Shown piece after piece: positions 44,408-56,350 of a DNA stretch of 64,000 nucleotides. How positions within the stretch are numbered: the first letter of the stretch is position 1; each line of letters starts with the position of its first letter. Origin of the DNA: Saitoella complicata NRRL Y-17804 (lineage: Eukaryota > Ascomycota > Saitoellomycetes > Saitoellales > Saitoellaceae); NCBI RefSeq assembly GCF_001661265.1, contig NW_017566995.1:62001-126000 (forward strand), written 5' to 3'. Under the pieces are notes generated by a model. It was given only the letters and a program-made list of their open reading frames with translations, was not told the DNA's origin and did not search any database. A program made the translations under genes and the position numbers.

Positions 44408-45455
44408 ATGACAGATAAGGCTACATACGACTACGAGTTCCTCAGAACTTCCTTCCCAGTCCCGTCGGTCCTGCACATCGGTACTTACCCCTCCCTCCTC
44501 TCTTCCCTTACCCTGCACTCCCACGCTCCCCTGGAACCCTTCTTTGAATATATGCTGACAGTTCTTGCGGTACAGAACTGAATAGAGCTCCATTGAATGC
44601 GTTTCATGAACCATTTTGGCGAGAACTAGGCGCCTGCGTCGACAAAGCCAGCACAGACCCAGATGTCCGCGCGATCGTGTTGAGTTCTGTGCAGAGGATC
44701 TTCACGGCTGGACTAGATAGTTCGTGACCCATCCCTTCTTGTCACGTAACACCCCAACTAACCGATACTTTCTCTCACAATAGTTAAGGCGGCAACCGAA
44801 ATCCTTTCCCCAAGCTCCTCCGATCCGGCGGCTCGAGCCCTCCATCTCCGCACCCACATCCTCGACTTCCAACACGCCATCTCCTCCCTTTCGCGCACAC
44901 CCAAACCCATCATCGCCGCACTCCACTCCACAACCATAGGTCTAGGAATCGACATCGCCTCCGCCTGCGATATCCGCCTCTGCTCCTCTGACTTCTCCGG
45001 CTGCGTGAAGGAGGTTGATATCGGACTCGCTGCAGATATTGGGTCGTTGCAGCGTCTTCCGTATATCGTTGGGTCTGATAGTTGGGTTAGGGAGATATGC
45101 TTCACAGCGCGGCCGTTTGGGGCGGAGGAGGCATTGCAGCAGGGGTTTGTTAGTAGGGTGTTTCTGGGCAAGGAGGAGTGTGTACGTGCGGCGATCGAAT
45201 TGGCCACGAAGGTCGGGGAGAAAAGTCCAGTTGCGGTCCAGGGGACGAAACACCTCTTGAATTGGGGGAGGGGGAAAACGGTTGAGGAGGGATTGGAGTA
45301 TACGGCTGTTTGGAATGCGGGGATGTTGCAGGTATGTTGAACGAACCTGAATGTGGGAGAGTGACTGCTGATGTGGGAGGATTTAGAGTGGAGATATCGG
45401 AAGGGCTGTCAAGGCTACATTGATGAAGAACAAGGCAATATTCCCAAAGCTGTGA
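44408..45455 (+). CDS. Enoyl-CoA hydratase/isomerase, dienoyl-CoA isomerase type
   Basis: Four exons: 44408-44480, 44576-44719, 44784-45331, 45387-45455; 277 residues. Crotonase fold: VLHIELNRAPLNAFHEPFW, the oxyanion segment FTAGLDIKAA, PIIAALHSTTIGLGIDIASACDIRLCSSD and FSGCVKEVDIGLAADIGSLQRLP with acidic residues typical of delta3,5-delta2,4-dienoyl-CoA isomerase (ECH1/Dci1), an auxiliary step in unsaturated fatty-acid beta-oxidation. The C-terminus is FPKL; PKL resembles a type-1 peroxisomal signal. Introns are 95, 64 and 55 nt. Confidence 0.87.
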
Positions 45456-45968
45456 GATCGATGTGGCAGGGTGCAGGTGGTGCCGGAGGTGAGGGCACCG
45501 TGAGACCCCGGCAGGATCGCGTCGGAATAGGTCCAGAAGGCAGATAGAGGATGAAATAAGACAGGGAAACGCGTAAAGGACCCCGCGGAGGTCAGATTGT
45601 ACGGTATGAAGGATACCACGGGAAATCAGGAAGTATTACACCAACCTGCCCAAGAATTCGTCACTCTTACCGCGTAGCCACTCCAATCAACTCCCTCCAG
45701 TCCAATGATACCACTGATGCCTATATAACCTCCTTCTTTGGCCTTAATGATTCTACGGTTTCTCTGTGTGCGTCGTTGCAATTTACGCTCAAACAGGTTT
45801 AGCACGCTTCGAGCAGCAGGTTGAGGTGACCTCGACACGCGCCCGCGATTTCCCAGCAAAACCGCGTCCGTTACCTAACCACCACTCCATCGTCCCTTTC
45901 GCCTCTTTCAATTGTTACCCTTCATTCAGATCATTCACAAATCAGATCGACAATTGAGGACGCGTACA
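45456..45968. other. Intergenic, ISWI promoter region
   Basis: About 510 bases. A TATATAA lies near 45721-45727, and the last 100 bases are pyrimidine-rich leader-like sequence. No gene recognised. Confidence 0.45.
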
Positions 45969-48900
45969 ATGGCTCGCGGTAGAAACACAAAGGCTACACA
46001 GGCCGAAGAAGATGTCGACATGGAGGACATGAAGCACGATGTTGACGAAGCCGACTACAACGAGAACGAATCCATGGGCGAGGAAGATGGCAATACCCAG
46101 AAAACCGGTGCGAAGCGAAAGCAGGCAATGGCCGACAAGAAATCACAACTCGACAAAGAAAAGATCAGAGACTCCGCAAAGCGATTCCAATACCTCTTGG
46201 GCCAAACCGATCTGTTTAGACATTTCATCAATATCCGTGCTGAGCAGGATGAGGAGTTCATGGCGATTTTGGAGGAGACGGATAAGCTGAACTCTTCCGA
46301 TAAGAAGAAGAAGGCGGTGAAGAAGGATGACCGTCGACACCGGAAATCCGAAAAAGAAGAAGACGCCGAACTCCTCCAAGAAAACGTCGAAGAAGAGAGA
46401 GAGGAGCAGACTGTATTCACCGAATCGCCGTCCTACATCCACGGACAAATGCGTGATTACCAGGTCCAGGGTCTCAACTGGCTCGTCTCCCTCCACGAAA
46501 ACCACCTCAATGGTATCTTGGCCGACGAAATGGGTCTCGGAAAGACCCTCCAAACAATCTCTTTCCTCGGATACCTCCGCTACCTCAAGGGCGTCAAGGG
46601 TCCCCATCTCGTCATGACCCCCAAATCCACGCTCGACAACTGGGCTCGTGAGTTCAAGATGTGGACGCCGGATGTCAAGACGGTCGTTATCCAGGGAACG
46701 AAGGATGAGCGTGCGGATTTAATTGAGAACGTCCTATTGACCGGAGACTTCGATGTCTGTATCGCAAGTTACGAGATCGTATTGAAGGAAAAGACACAAT
46801 TCAAGAAGTTTGCGTGGGAGTACATCATCGTTGACGAAGCCCACCGAATCAAGAACGAGGAATCGATGCTGTCGCAGGTCATCCGTCTCTTCACATCCAG
46901 AAACAGACTCTTGATCACAGGAACCCCATTACAGAACAACCTCCACGAACTCTGGGCCCTCCTCAACTTCCTCCTCCCAGACGTCTTCTCCGACTCCCAA
47001 GCTTTCGACTCTTGGTTCGAACAGCAAGAGGGCGACCAAGACACCGTCGTCCAACAACTCCACAAAGTCCTCCGTCCCTTCCTTCTCCGCCGCGTCAAGA
47101 ACGATGTGGAGAAATCACTCTTACCCAAGATCGAGACGAACCTTTACGTCGGTCTTTCGGAGATGCAAGTTAAGTGGTACCAACGCATCTTGGAGAAAGA
47201 TATCGATGCGGTGAATGGAGCGGTGGGGAAGAAGGAGGGTAAGACGCGGTTGTTGAATATTGTTATGCAGTTGCGGAAGTGCTGTAACCACCCCTACCTC
47301 TTCGATGGTGCGGAGCCTGGACCGCCGTTCACGACTGATGAACACCTCGTTGATAACAGTGGTAAAATGGTTATTTTGGACAAGTTGTTGAAGAGGAGGC
47401 AAGCACAGGGCTCCCGTGTTTTGATTTTCTCACAGATGTCTCGTGTCCTCGACATTCTCGAGGATTACTGTTTCCTCCGCGACTATAAGTACTGCAGAAT
47501 CGACGGTTCCACGGCGCACGAAGACCGTATCGCGGCAATCGACGACTACAACCGTCCCGATTCCGACAAATTCATTTTCTTGTTGACGACACGTGCGGGT
47601 GGATTGGGTATCACCCTCAACACCGCCGATGTCGTCGTCCTCTTCGACTCAGACTGGAATCCGCAGGCGGATTTACAGGCAATGGACCGTGCGCATCGTA
47701 TCGGACAAAAGAAGCAGGTTTACGTCTACCGCTTCGTCACCGAAAACTCTGTCGAGGAAAAAGTCTTGGAAAGAGCCGCGCATAAATTGCGGTTGGATCA
47801 ACTCGTTATTCAACAGCAACGCACGAGCGCTAAGACGAACAACAATGCCTCCAAGGATGATTTGTTGGGTATGATCCAGCATGGTGCCGAAAGCGTGTTT
47901 AACAAACGCGATGGAGGGACTATGACGGAGGATGACCTTGATGCTATTCTGGCGAAGGGTCAGGATAGGACGAAGGAGTTGAATGAGAAGTATTCGAAGC
48001 TTGGTGTTACTGATTTGGAGAACTTTACGTTTGATTCCGCATACGAGTGGAACGGGACGGATTATCAGAAGAAGAGCGCGGGTCTGGGACTGGCGTGGAT
48101 CAACCCCTCCAAACGTGAACGCAAAGAGCAGAATTACTCCATGGATGGGTACTATAAGGGTGTTCTCAAGACTGGTGGTAGAGTCGCTGGACAGCCTAAA
48201 GCGCCGAGAGCGCCGAAACAGACCAACGTCCAGGATCACCAGTTCTATCCTGTGAGGTTGACGGAGTTGCAGAATAAGGAAACTGCGTACTACCGGAAAG
48301 AACAGGAATACAAGGTTCCCCTCGCCGATGGACCCGATGACGATCTTGATAAACGTGTGAAGGAGCAGGAGGATGCGCAGAGGGAGATTGATGAGGCGGA
48401 ACCGTTGACGGAGGAGGAGGTTGCGGAGAAAGAGGAGTTGTCGACACAGGGATTTGGGCAATGGTCCCGTCGTGATTTCCAGCACTTTATCCGTGCGAAT
48501 GAGAGGTATGGTCGGGAGAACATCAAAGCTATAGCTGTGGAGATCGAGGGCAAGAGTGTTGAGGAGGTGGAGGAGTACGCCAAAGTCTTCTGGGACCGCT
48601 ATGCCGAACTCGCTGGCCATGAACGCTTTATTGCACAGATTGAAGAAGGGGAGTCGAGGTTGAAGAAACAGTCCAAGCAACAACAATTGCTGAGAAAGAA
48701 AATCGAGATGTACCGTGCGCCACTCCAACAACTCAAACTCATCTACGCACAAAACAAGGGAAAGATCTACACCGAAGACGAAGACCGATTCTTGCTTGTT
48801 ATGCTCGACAAGTACGGACTTGATCGGGAGGATATCCATGAGATTATTCGAGAGGAGATTAGGGAGAGTCCGTTGTTCCGGTTCGACTGGTTTTTTAAGA

Positions 48901-49178
48901 GTAGGAGTGTGGATGAGATTAAGAGGAGGTGTTCGACGTTGTTGTTGGTTGTGATGAAGGAGATGGATGGGTCGTCGAAGGATAAGAGGGGGGTTGAGGA
49001 GGAGGAGGAGGAGGAAGGGCAGGGACAGCCGCCGGCGAAGAAAGCGAAGGGGGCTGCGGCTGAGAAGAAGGGTGCGACGAGCGCAGTCAAGAAAGCTGGC
49101 GTTAGTCGTGCCAGTTCGGTATCCAGCACGAGTACCGGGACGAGGGGACGTGGCCGGCCGAGGAAGAGTGTCTCCTAA
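45969..49178 (+). CDS. ISWI-family chromatin remodelling ATPase
   Basis: 1069 residues, single exon. Imitation-switch ATPase (yeast Isw1/Isw2) that slides and spaces nucleosomes. Seen: an acidic and basic N-terminus with the AutoN-like region, [15 protein letters not shown], Walker A DEMGLGKT (186-193), Walker [10 protein letters not shown], the helicase C lobe with [36 protein letters not shown] and [15 protein letters not shown], then HAND, SANT ([20 protein letters not shown]) and SLIDE ([14 protein letters not shown]) domains. The tail is Lys/Ala-rich and ends in an AT-hook-like RGRGRPRK. A start farther upstream at 45912 is in frame but less likely. Confidence 0.96.
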   Translation: MARGRNTKATQAEEDVDMEDMKHDVDEADYNENESMGEEDGNTQKTGAKRKQAMADKKSQLDKEKIRDSAKRFQYLLGQTDLFRHFINIRAEQDEEFMAILEETDKLNSSDKKKKAVKKDDRRHRKSEKEEDAELLQENVEEEREEQTVFTESPSYIHGQMRDYQVQGLNWLVSLHENHLNGILADEMGLGKTLQTISFLGYLRYLKGVKGPHLVMTPKSTLDNWAREFKMWTPDVKTVVIQGTKDERADLIENVLLTGDFDVCIASYEIVLKEKTQFKKFAWEYIIVDEAHRIKNEESMLSQVIRLFTSRNRLLITGTPLQNNLHELWALLNFLLPDVFSDSQAFDSWFEQQEGDQDTVVQQLHKVLRPFLLRRVKNDVEKSLLPKIETNLYVGLSEMQVKWYQRILEKDIDAVNGAVGKKEGKTRLLNIVMQLRKCCNHPYLFDGAEPGPPFTTDEHLVDNSGKMVILDKLLKRRQAQGSRVLIFSQMSRVLDILEDYCFLRDYKYCRIDGSTAHEDRIAAIDDYNRPDSDKFIFLLTTRAGGLGITLNTADVVVLFDSDWNPQADLQAMDRAHRIGQKKQVYVYRFVTENSVEEKVLERAAHKLRLDQLVIQQQRTSAKTNNNASKDDLLGMIQHGAESVFNKRDGGTMTEDDLDAILAKGQDRTKELNEKYSKLGVTDLENFTFDSAYEWNGTDYQKKSAGLGLAWINPSKRERKEQNYSMDGYYKGVLKTGGRVAGQPKAPRAPKQTNVQDHQFYPVRLTELQNKETAYYRKEQEYKVPLADGPDDDLDKRVKEQEDAQREIDEAEPLTEEEVAEKEELSTQGFGQWSRRDFQHFIRANERYGRENIKAIAVEIEGKSVEEVEEYAKVFWDRYAELAGHERFIAQIEEGESRLKKQSKQQQLLRKKIEMYRAPLQQLKLIYAQNKGKIYTEDEDRFLLVMLDKYGLDREDIHEIIREEIRESPLFRFDWFFKSRSVDEIKRRCSTLLLVVMKEMDGSSKDKRGVEEEEEEEGQGQPPAKKAKGAAAEKKGATSAVKKAGVSRASSVSSTSTGTRGRGRPRKSVS

Positions 49179-49403
49179 GCATATCACCAGGTCATAGGAT
49201 AGGATAGGATAGAATTGCAGTTGATTTTTGAATGGGTTGCCTGGATGTCGGTGAGGCTGCGCAATGCGGCTCAGCGTATCGCGCGGCTCGGTATCTCATC
49301 TGATGCAAGCCGCGCTGTTGGCAGTGGGGTATGATGTGCTCGTAGAAATCAAGGGATTTTCTCAAAGGCCCAACGAACAACCATTTACAATTGACAAACC
49401 AAG

Positions 49404-50546
49404 ATGCCATCACTATTAGGATTACTCACAGGCAAAGACAAGGAGAAGGATAGGGACAAGACCAAGAACGGAGAGAGAAAGGACAAGCCGGTCATCATCC
49501 GTGCAGGCCGTGGCGGAGCGGGGAATATCCGCAGAGAACGCTCACCGGCACCCACATCACCGACCATCCCCCAGTCACCCTCCTCGCCTGCCTTCCAATC
49601 GCCTTCCAAGAAACCTCAACACGGAGTACTCACACCACATAAACCAGTGAGGGTTAGCATCGGCCGCGGCGGCAGCGGGAACCTATTCCCGGAATCACAA
49701 GTCGCGGCAGGCGAGGAAGATGAGGTATTCGAAGAGGACGAGCCAGCGTTGAGGCGAGTCATGACTAATACGTCCAACAACTCTAAGGCGAGCTCGAGGG
49801 ATGAGGTGGTGAGAACGGGACGTGGTGGAGCGGGGAATATCAAACGTGGACCCACGCCGAAGGGGGAGAGGAAGAGTGAGGAGGGCGTCGTGTTGGAAGG
49901 GAAGCCGCAAGCGAGGAGGAGGAGAAGTTCGGGGTGGTCGTTTCTGAGCTCGTCGTCTATCCACTCACACTCCGACGCTGATACCCACCCTCAGCACCAG
50001 GGAGAGGGAGGAGGAAGCCACCACCTAGGACCCCGCCCCCGCAAAATCTCACACTCCCGTCCCTCAGCCGACGCTGCAGCCGTACCAACCCTCGCACACA
50101 CCTCAACAACCCAAAGCGAAGACGCGGATGCACTTATGCCCCTCCCCACCGAAGACTCCGACACCCAAACTCACACGCACGCTCGGGCCCGTGTGGGGTA
50201 CTCGTTGACGAATGCGGTTACGAGGGATGGTGGCGTAGTCGTTGATTTGGCGCCGAGTGCTTTGACGCCGACTTTGACGCCTGCTACGAATCCGATGGAG
50301 GGAGTGAGGCCGGTGGCGAGGAGGGTTGGTTCGTCGGAGTCGGCGGGGAGTGGGAATCGTGCGCCTGGGCCTGGGCATGTGAAGAGAGGGATGTTTGGAG
50401 GGGGTGGGAGGGGAAGTGGAGAGTGGGAGCATGCCATTGCTGACGAGGACGATGGTCATGGTGCGGGGGGCGAGAGGGGTGGGGTGAGGGGGTTGATGGG
50501 GAGGTTGAGGAGGTGGAGTACGAATGAGTCGGTTAGGAGGGAGTAG
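49404..50546 (+). CDS. Par32/DUF3602-type protein, copy 1
   Basis: 380 residues, single exon, disordered. It has three short Gly-rich repeats, RAGRGGAGNIRRE, IGRGGSGNLFPE and RTGRGGAGNIKRG, the mark of the DUF3602 family. The yeast member Par32/Amu1 is phosphorylated when TORC1 is inhibited and blocks ammonium permeases. The rest is Ser/Pro/His-rich; the end carries GRLRRWSTNESVRRE. The next gene encodes a second family member on the same strand. The role in filamentous fungi is unknown. Confidence 0.8.
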   Translation: MPSLLGLLTGKDKEKDRDKTKNGERKDKPVIIRAGRGGAGNIRRERSPAPTSPTIPQSPSSPAFQSPSKKPQHGVLTPHKPVRVSIGRGGSGNLFPESQVAAGEEDEVFEEDEPALRRVMTNTSNNSKASSRDEVVRTGRGGAGNIKRGPTPKGERKSEEGVVLEGKPQARRRRSSGWSFLSSSSIHSHSDADTHPQHQGEGGGSHHLGPRPRKISHSRPSADAAAVPTLAHTSTTQSEDADALMPLPTEDSDTQTHTHARARVGYSLTNAVTRDGGVVVDLAPSALTPTLTPATNPMEGVRPVARRVGSSESAGSGNRAPGPGHVKRGMFGGGGRGSGEWEHAIADEDDGHGAGGERGGVRGLMGRLRRWSTNESVRRE

Positions 50547-51082
50547 GGTAGCTGTAGCTGTGATTCAAAGACAGGGGGGACAATGTATGATTAGTGAGAG
50601 GAGAGGATACGATATTGACACCCGGTGAAGGAAGGAGGACTTTGCGAAGGCAGGAGGATCGATCGCATGTTAGGGAGGGAGCCTTTTGTGCTCTTGACTT
50701 GACGTTTGGATTGGTGTTAGCTGTAGCTCTACTATCAATAATTACAGACATTGAATTCGTGCCTCGATCCATTTAAGAAGCTTGGCATGGAAGCGGGGTT
50801 ACATTTCTCCTATCAGTGCAGCTTTCCCACGAGCTTCCCGCTTTCATAGGCGGAAACTCTATTCTTCGAAGGTTGGTGGGGATAGCCGATGCACACGGAC
50901 AAGGACAAGGAGTGTTGCCTATCATGATCCGTGAACCGCCGCGGTTGCATTGACGTTCAAATCTTGGGACGCTGGTACTCAAGTGCCACGGTCGAGCTCT
51001 CTGACGTCGACGTAAACGGCAGCTGCTGGGAAGTCTCGTCCACGAGGCGAGGATCTAACGAGCCGTGCTCTTACCATCAACC
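50547..51082. other. Intergenic between the two Par32-type genes
   Basis: About 535 bases with no gene recognised; promoter and leader of copy 2 should lie in the second half. Confidence 0.45.
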
Positions 51083-51994
51083 ATGTCAGATCCGCCCTCA
51101 CACCCAATCCGCATCGGCCGCGGCGGCGCTGGCAATATCTTCCGCACACCACCAACACCACCCTCCTCCTACCCTCCCTCCGCCACGTCCACCAGTCCTA
51201 AACACATCCATCCTCAAATCGTCGATGTGAAAACAGGAAGACGCAACTCTGCTCCCCTTGGGAGTCTCCCCAGCGGCCGCCGTGCCTCCACCGGTCGCGG
51301 CGGCGCTGGGAATTTTCGGAAGGATGGGGTGATTGTGAGGGAGGTCGTCGAGGAAGAACCGCCTGCATCTCGTGCTCCTACATCCTCAGTTCCTGTTTCG
51401 AGTGCGAGGGAGAGGCAGAGGAGGGGGAGTCGTGGTGGTGCAGGGAATTATGTCAAGGTTAAGGTGGATGAAGGGAAGGAGAGGAGTTCGAGTATTGCTA
51501 TGTGGGAGTTGGAAGGGGAGGGGAGGCGGTGGTCGATTGTGTCGTCTCCCAATCATAGTAAAGAAAGGAGACATACGCATCATGGGCCGAAGAAGGAGGA
51601 GAAGGATGGTAAGGAAGAGGGGAGGAAGAGTAGGAAAGGAAGTATGGCGGGTTTTTGGGAGTACCTCAAACACGGCAAGAACAGATCTAGAGTCACCTCC
51701 ACTTCTGTTCCCTCGCCACCTGATTCGCCCGAACTCATGCTGCAGAAAGCTGCTCGCCCACAGAAATCGAAGCCAGAGAAACGTCGCACTTTCTCGGAAC
51801 CAGGTGAAGCCGCACGACTCTTCAACGGATACTCCCTCCAAACCACCTTTACCACCTCGCCCACGAGACCGGGGATCCTGAGGGGCGCGTCGAGTGGAGT
51901 TGGGTATGGGGAGTTAGCGCCGGATGAGCAACTGCCTACAGTTCTGGAGGAGGATGCGCCAGTATCGGAGTTGGTAAGAGAAGCGGGAAGTTAG
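51083..51994 (+). CDS. Par32/DUF3602-type protein, copy 2
   Basis: 303 residues from the ATG at 51083; an in-frame ATG six codons upstream is less likely. Again three repeats: IGRGGAGNIFRT near the N-terminus, TGRGGAGNFRKD and RGGAGNYVKVK. The middle has a basic KEEGRKSRKGSMAGFWEYLKH segment and the end a Pro/Thr-rich part. Outside the repeats it differs from copy 1, so the pair is an old duplication. Both proteins look disordered and rich in phosphorylatable Ser. Confidence 0.8.
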   Translation: MSDPPSHPIRIGRGGAGNIFRTPPTPPSSYPPSATSTSPKHIHPQIVDVKTGRRNSAPLGSLPSGRRASTGRGGAGNFRKDGVIVREVVEEEPPASRAPTSSVPVSSARERQRRGSRGGAGNYVKVKVDEGKERSSSIAMWELEGEGRRWSIVSSPNHSKERRHTHHGPKKEEKDGKEEGRKSRKGSMAGFWEYLKHGKNRSRVTSTSVPSPPDSPELMLQKAARPQKSKPEKRRTFSEPGEAARLFNGYSLQTTFTTSPTRPGILRGASSGVGYGELAPDEQLPTVLEEDAPVSELVREAGS

Positions 51995-52164
51995 TTGAGA
52001 ACGTGTAAGAGGGAGCCTTGGAGGTGTGTACGATATTTAGGATGTAGGCAACTGCTATATCATCCATTCTCCAATACCTGCACCATCCTGCAACCAGCTG
52101 CGCATCACGTACACCCAAACGCGACACCAGAACCCAAATAACCAGCACAACCATCCAGCCGACA

Positions 52165-52974
52165 ATGGATCTCCAATCGCCCAGGACATTGGATATCGAC
52201 ATGCACGATTCTCCCTTAGCCGGACCCCATTCGCATAAGTAAGTCTTACATTCTTGGAGACGTTATCGCGGTGGAAGCTAATCAGCGTGGTGTTCCATAG
52301 ATCCTTCAAGAGAAAGTATAAGAAAATGCACGCGAGATTCAGAGATGTGCATGGAGATGAAGACGATCTCAAGAAACAACTACAAAAAGCACGGGAGTTG
52401 GCGAGGAGGGTCGCGCAAGAGAATGCGTACGTTCCCATACACCTGCCTCTCTCGTACGTATATTGACCGCGTTCATAGACATTTATTGGATTTGTTATCG
52501 GATCTTAACGAGTTGGACGACACCCCACAGAAAATCATACTCCCACTACCTCTGGAATCAACACCCGAACCCTCAGACCACATCCCAACATCACCAGCCA
52601 GCACACCCCGGCACCTCCGTGACCTCTCACCCTTCGATGACTACATAACCGAATTACCACCAACAGACCCCACCCCGACAACTGGAGGCCCAATACTGGT
52701 GGTTAAGCAACACTCAACAGGACAAGATTCGCGGGGTGTGAGTCCGGTCGATGACTACGATCCCACTCCTGTGAAGAAACCCACCAAGAAAGCATCAGGG
52801 ACACCCGCGACAGGGGTAGATCGACGGAAAAGTGTGAAACGCAAGATCGTAGAAGGGCAGGGGGCGAAGGCGGGGTATAGTCCAGAGCCTGAGGAGAGAG
52901 AGGGAGCAGCAGGGACGGGCGCGCTTGGGAGGAAGAGGAAGAAGAGTGTTAGGGCGCTGGAGGCTGATGTTTGA
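52165..52974 (+). CDS. iec3: INO80 complex subunit IEC3-like
   Basis: Three exons: 52165-52238, 52301-52426, 52479-52974; 231 residues. The conserved block is SFKRKYKKMHARFRDVH, an acidic helix, then ARELARRVAQENAHLLDLLSDLN, matching the IEC3 domain of the Ino80 remodeler (known from fission yeast). The rest is Pro/Asp-rich with two SP(F/V)DDY repeats and basic RRKSVKRKIVEG and GRKRKKSVR segments, likely nuclear signals. Both introns (62 and 52 nt) interrupt the conserved block and join it in frame. Confidence 0.8.
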
Positions 52975-53727
52975 GGGTGGTAAGAATGCTATGAATGAGA
53001 CGGAGCGCTGGGATGGAGGGCATGTGGTAGGGGGATAGGACTTGAATCTTTGGCTTGCGTACGTCAGGAATGTAGCTCGAGCCCTACAAATAGAACAGCC
53101 GCAGCTGCGGGAACGACGACAGATCATGTCAGTTACGATAACAAACATAGCCTTGACGCCTTGACCTTCCGTGGTACGCGAATCATACACGTGTTGCTGA
53201 GCCCCACGGTCCACCCGTCATCATACATCCCAGTACGTCCGTCCGTCCATCGGCTCCAAGTACCGTAATTGCCCAATGACTCAGTTACGCATCTGACTTC
53301 GGCGTTTCTAGAAATAGAAATGGTCTCGAAGACTCGGAGACATTCCTGACGATTCGAATGCATATGGATGACGCAAACATGAATTCACTGATGTGTCACA
53401 GCCCATCTCGATCATCGCGATTCCTCCGCGGAAGATATGGGACAGATGATCTCAATTACGGGAAAGCACAGACAACTCGAATCAAGGGAAATGACCTTCT
53501 TTCGCTACAGAACACCAAATATACTGGAGAATGAACCCGCAGCGAAGGTAAGGGGTAACAATCAGAACAATTGCGCAAACAACAAAAAAAAGAGTATCAA
53601 TAACCAGTCACACGAAAACATACAACCCGCCTACACCCATTCCAATAGCCGGATCCCCGAATTGTACTTCTCCACATCCACACCAACATTCTCATACTGT
53701 ATTCCCCAACAAAACATGACGTTTCGT
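52975..53727. other. Intergenic between convergent genes
   Basis: About 750 bases between the 3' ends of iec3 and gln1. An A-rich run occurs near 53580-53590. No gene recognised. Confidence 0.45.
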
Positions 53728-55019
53728 TTAAGCATCATCGACAGCACCGCAGGTAGTCTCGGCAATGATACCAGTGACCTGATAAGGATCAATGTTAGAT
53801 GCGGGCCTACGGTCCTCGAGGTATCCGTATCCATCCTTAGCAACGCTCCTAGGAATACGAATACTTGAGCCACGGTTGGCAACACCGAACGAGAAATCAT
53901 CGATGTGACCAGTCTCATGACGACCAGTCAAACGAAGCTCGTTATCAGATCCGTAGACGGCGATGTGCTCCTTGTGCCTCTTGCTCAACTTCTCGATCGC
54001 GGACATGATGTGCTTCATACCGCCCTCCTCACGCATCTCCTTGGTGGAGAAGTTGGTGTGAGCTCCAGCACCGTTCCAGTCTCCGGGGACGGCCTTGGGG
54101 TGGTAAGAGATGGTGACACCGAACTCCTCGGCGACGCGCTCGAGAAGGTATCTGGCGATCCACATCTGGTCTCCGGCGTCGATTCCGGTACAGGGACCGA
54201 CCTGGAACTCCCACTGCGATGGCATGACCTCGGCGTTGATTCCGGAGATGTTGACACCGGCGTAGAGACAGGCACGGTAGTGAGCCTCGACGATGTCACG
54301 GCAGTAGACCTTTCCGGTACCGATGGCACAGTAGTAAGGGCCCTGGGGACCGGGGAAACCGCCTTCGGGCCAGCCGTAGGGACGGCCGTCCTTGCCGAGG
54401 AGGGTGTACTCCTGCTCAATACCGAACCAGGGAACGTGGTCGGCGTGCTGCTTCATGAGACGGGCACACTCGTAACGGTAGTTGAACTTGTTGGGGGAAC
54501 CATCGGAGTTGTAGCAGTCGGCGAGGACGATGATGTTGTCACCCTTGCGGAAGGGGTCACGGAAGATGGCACAAGGGCGGAGGTAGATATCTGAGTCGTG
54601 ACCGGGAGCTTGACCGCTGTAAAGAAACTTTGGTCAGCGTCGGCTCGAGAGAGATAAGTATGACTCGACTCGGATCGAAGGAAGTGAATGCGCCTCGTAT
54701 GACGGCATACATTCCCGTCGGATCAGAGTCGAAAGGCAGGTGGAGGGTATCTTACGTGGAAGAACCGTCAAAGTTCCACTCCTTCAAGTCGTCGATGGAC
54801 TCGGGGATCTTGTCGAGAGTAGTGGTCTTGGACCTCAATCCGTTGGTACCATCAACCCAGACGTACTCAGCCTGGATCTTACCACCCTGGTCAAGATCCA
54901 TGTACTTGAGAAGGTTGGCTGTAACACAGATCAGTCAGCTCGCCATTCCGTACAGATCACACTCCTGCCATAGTCGCTGACTCACCGGTGTAGGAAACGG
55001 TAGTAGATGTGCCGGCCAT
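53728..55019 (-). CDS. gln1: Glutamine synthetase
   Basis: Three exons: 55019-54986, 54918-54756, 54616-53728; 361 residues, the eukaryotic GS-II length. It makes glutamine from glutamate, ammonium and ATP in the cytosol. Seen: NFDGSSTGQAPG, the [25 protein letters not shown] active-site Glu, [38 protein letters not shown], and the [10 protein letters not shown] arginines. Codon bias is extreme. Introns are 67 and 139 nt. A TGATAG site, fitting the GATA-factor consensus, lies upstream near 55170. Nitrogen control is likely but inferred. Confidence 0.97.
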
Positions 55020-56350
55020 CTTAGTAGATTGTATGCTGCTCCTTCAACTGCGAAAACGACGAATAGATCTGATTGATTAGAAGCAAACGACGAGTCGCAA
55101 GCGTTCACGGGTTTGGGGTTTGAGGGGTTGGGGAGGTTGTCCGAAGGTTAAGAGGGCACGTACGATCTCAAGATGATAGGGGACAGCGCCGGGCGCAGAT
55201 TTCGATTCGGGCTGACTGATTGGGCGACGCGGACAGGCTGGGTCAGGGGGGGGCGACGGCAGTGCGCGAAATGCAGTTGTCTGTCGCTGGATGTATTTCT
55301 ATGTAGCCGGCAGTGAAGTTTATCCGCTTCTTGCTATGAACAGCTGTCGTCCTCGTCAAGTCCTGCTCGCTTGTGCTCAAGGAAACGTCGAGGAAACGGC
55401 GACGGAAGCTGATCAAACCCCCAACCATTGGTCAGAGATAAGCTCATCCCTTTGAGCATTCGTAGAAGTATCTTGGTCACGAGATCCATTGTGCCACCTT
55501 TCATATATCGGATGTACTGTGCGCGTACGGCTCGTTGCTTCCCGCCTGCGATAGGACTGGAAACGCTTCAGGCGCGCCAACTGGACGTATGTAAGCCGAA
55601 AGCGGCGATGGGATGAGCATCCCATCTGGTAAGAAGGTTCGGGCTGGTATTGGTGGGTGTCAAGGGCACGCGTACATTACCGTTGTCTTGTCTTGAGTTG
55701 TCACTTCTGTTGGGGAGTTTAGGTTTGGCAGACACAAAGTTTGTTCCGCTTGTGGGCCATGTCTCGGCGATCCGTAGCTGTAGCTGCTTGGAAGTTCGGG
55801 GCATTATCGGTATCCTTGGCTCGTCGGTTCTCGCGTCCTTCAAACCTGGGGTGTTTGGATATCGATCCTTGTAGACTATAGCCGAGCTTGAGTGCGATAC
55901 CCAGCGTACCGAATAGGCTGAAAAATTACCAGAAACCTTACGTATACCTAACCCCTCTTCAACCGCAACTTGGCGCGGGCGTGTCTTATCAGCGGGGTAA
56001 AGCTCGTACGGCACGGTCCGTGAGAGGAGAAACGACAAGTGATGATCTGGAAACCGGCCTAGAAACATGGTTGCCGCTTTCTACCGGGTATCTGGATTCT
56101 ATATGTGACCAACTCATTTTGAGAGCCCTGTGTGGGTGGGTGTGTCTGTCTTTCGGGCGAGTTGTGTGGGCAGCCATCGCAAAAGACCTGCCGTGAATAT
56201 TCAGGGTTATATTGAACCATGCTTCTATAAGCGCCGACAGATGTTGCATTATTAGGGATCGCTGGTATTAGTGTGTCGCTCCCAATTTCCTCCTCCCTTT
56301 CTCTGAAATCCCTGCACTCGTCCCGGCCTCTGCTCCCACGGTTGCTTGCT
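55020..56350. other. Intergenic, gln1 promoter and unassigned sequence
   Basis: About 1330 bases. The gln1 side is the promoter. Farther out, a minus-strand frame with an ATG at 55804 could join via a 55-nt intron (GTAATG donor at 55680, TTACCAG acceptor) to a frame ending near 55510; the product matches nothing I know. Otherwise nothing is recognised. Confidence 0.35.
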
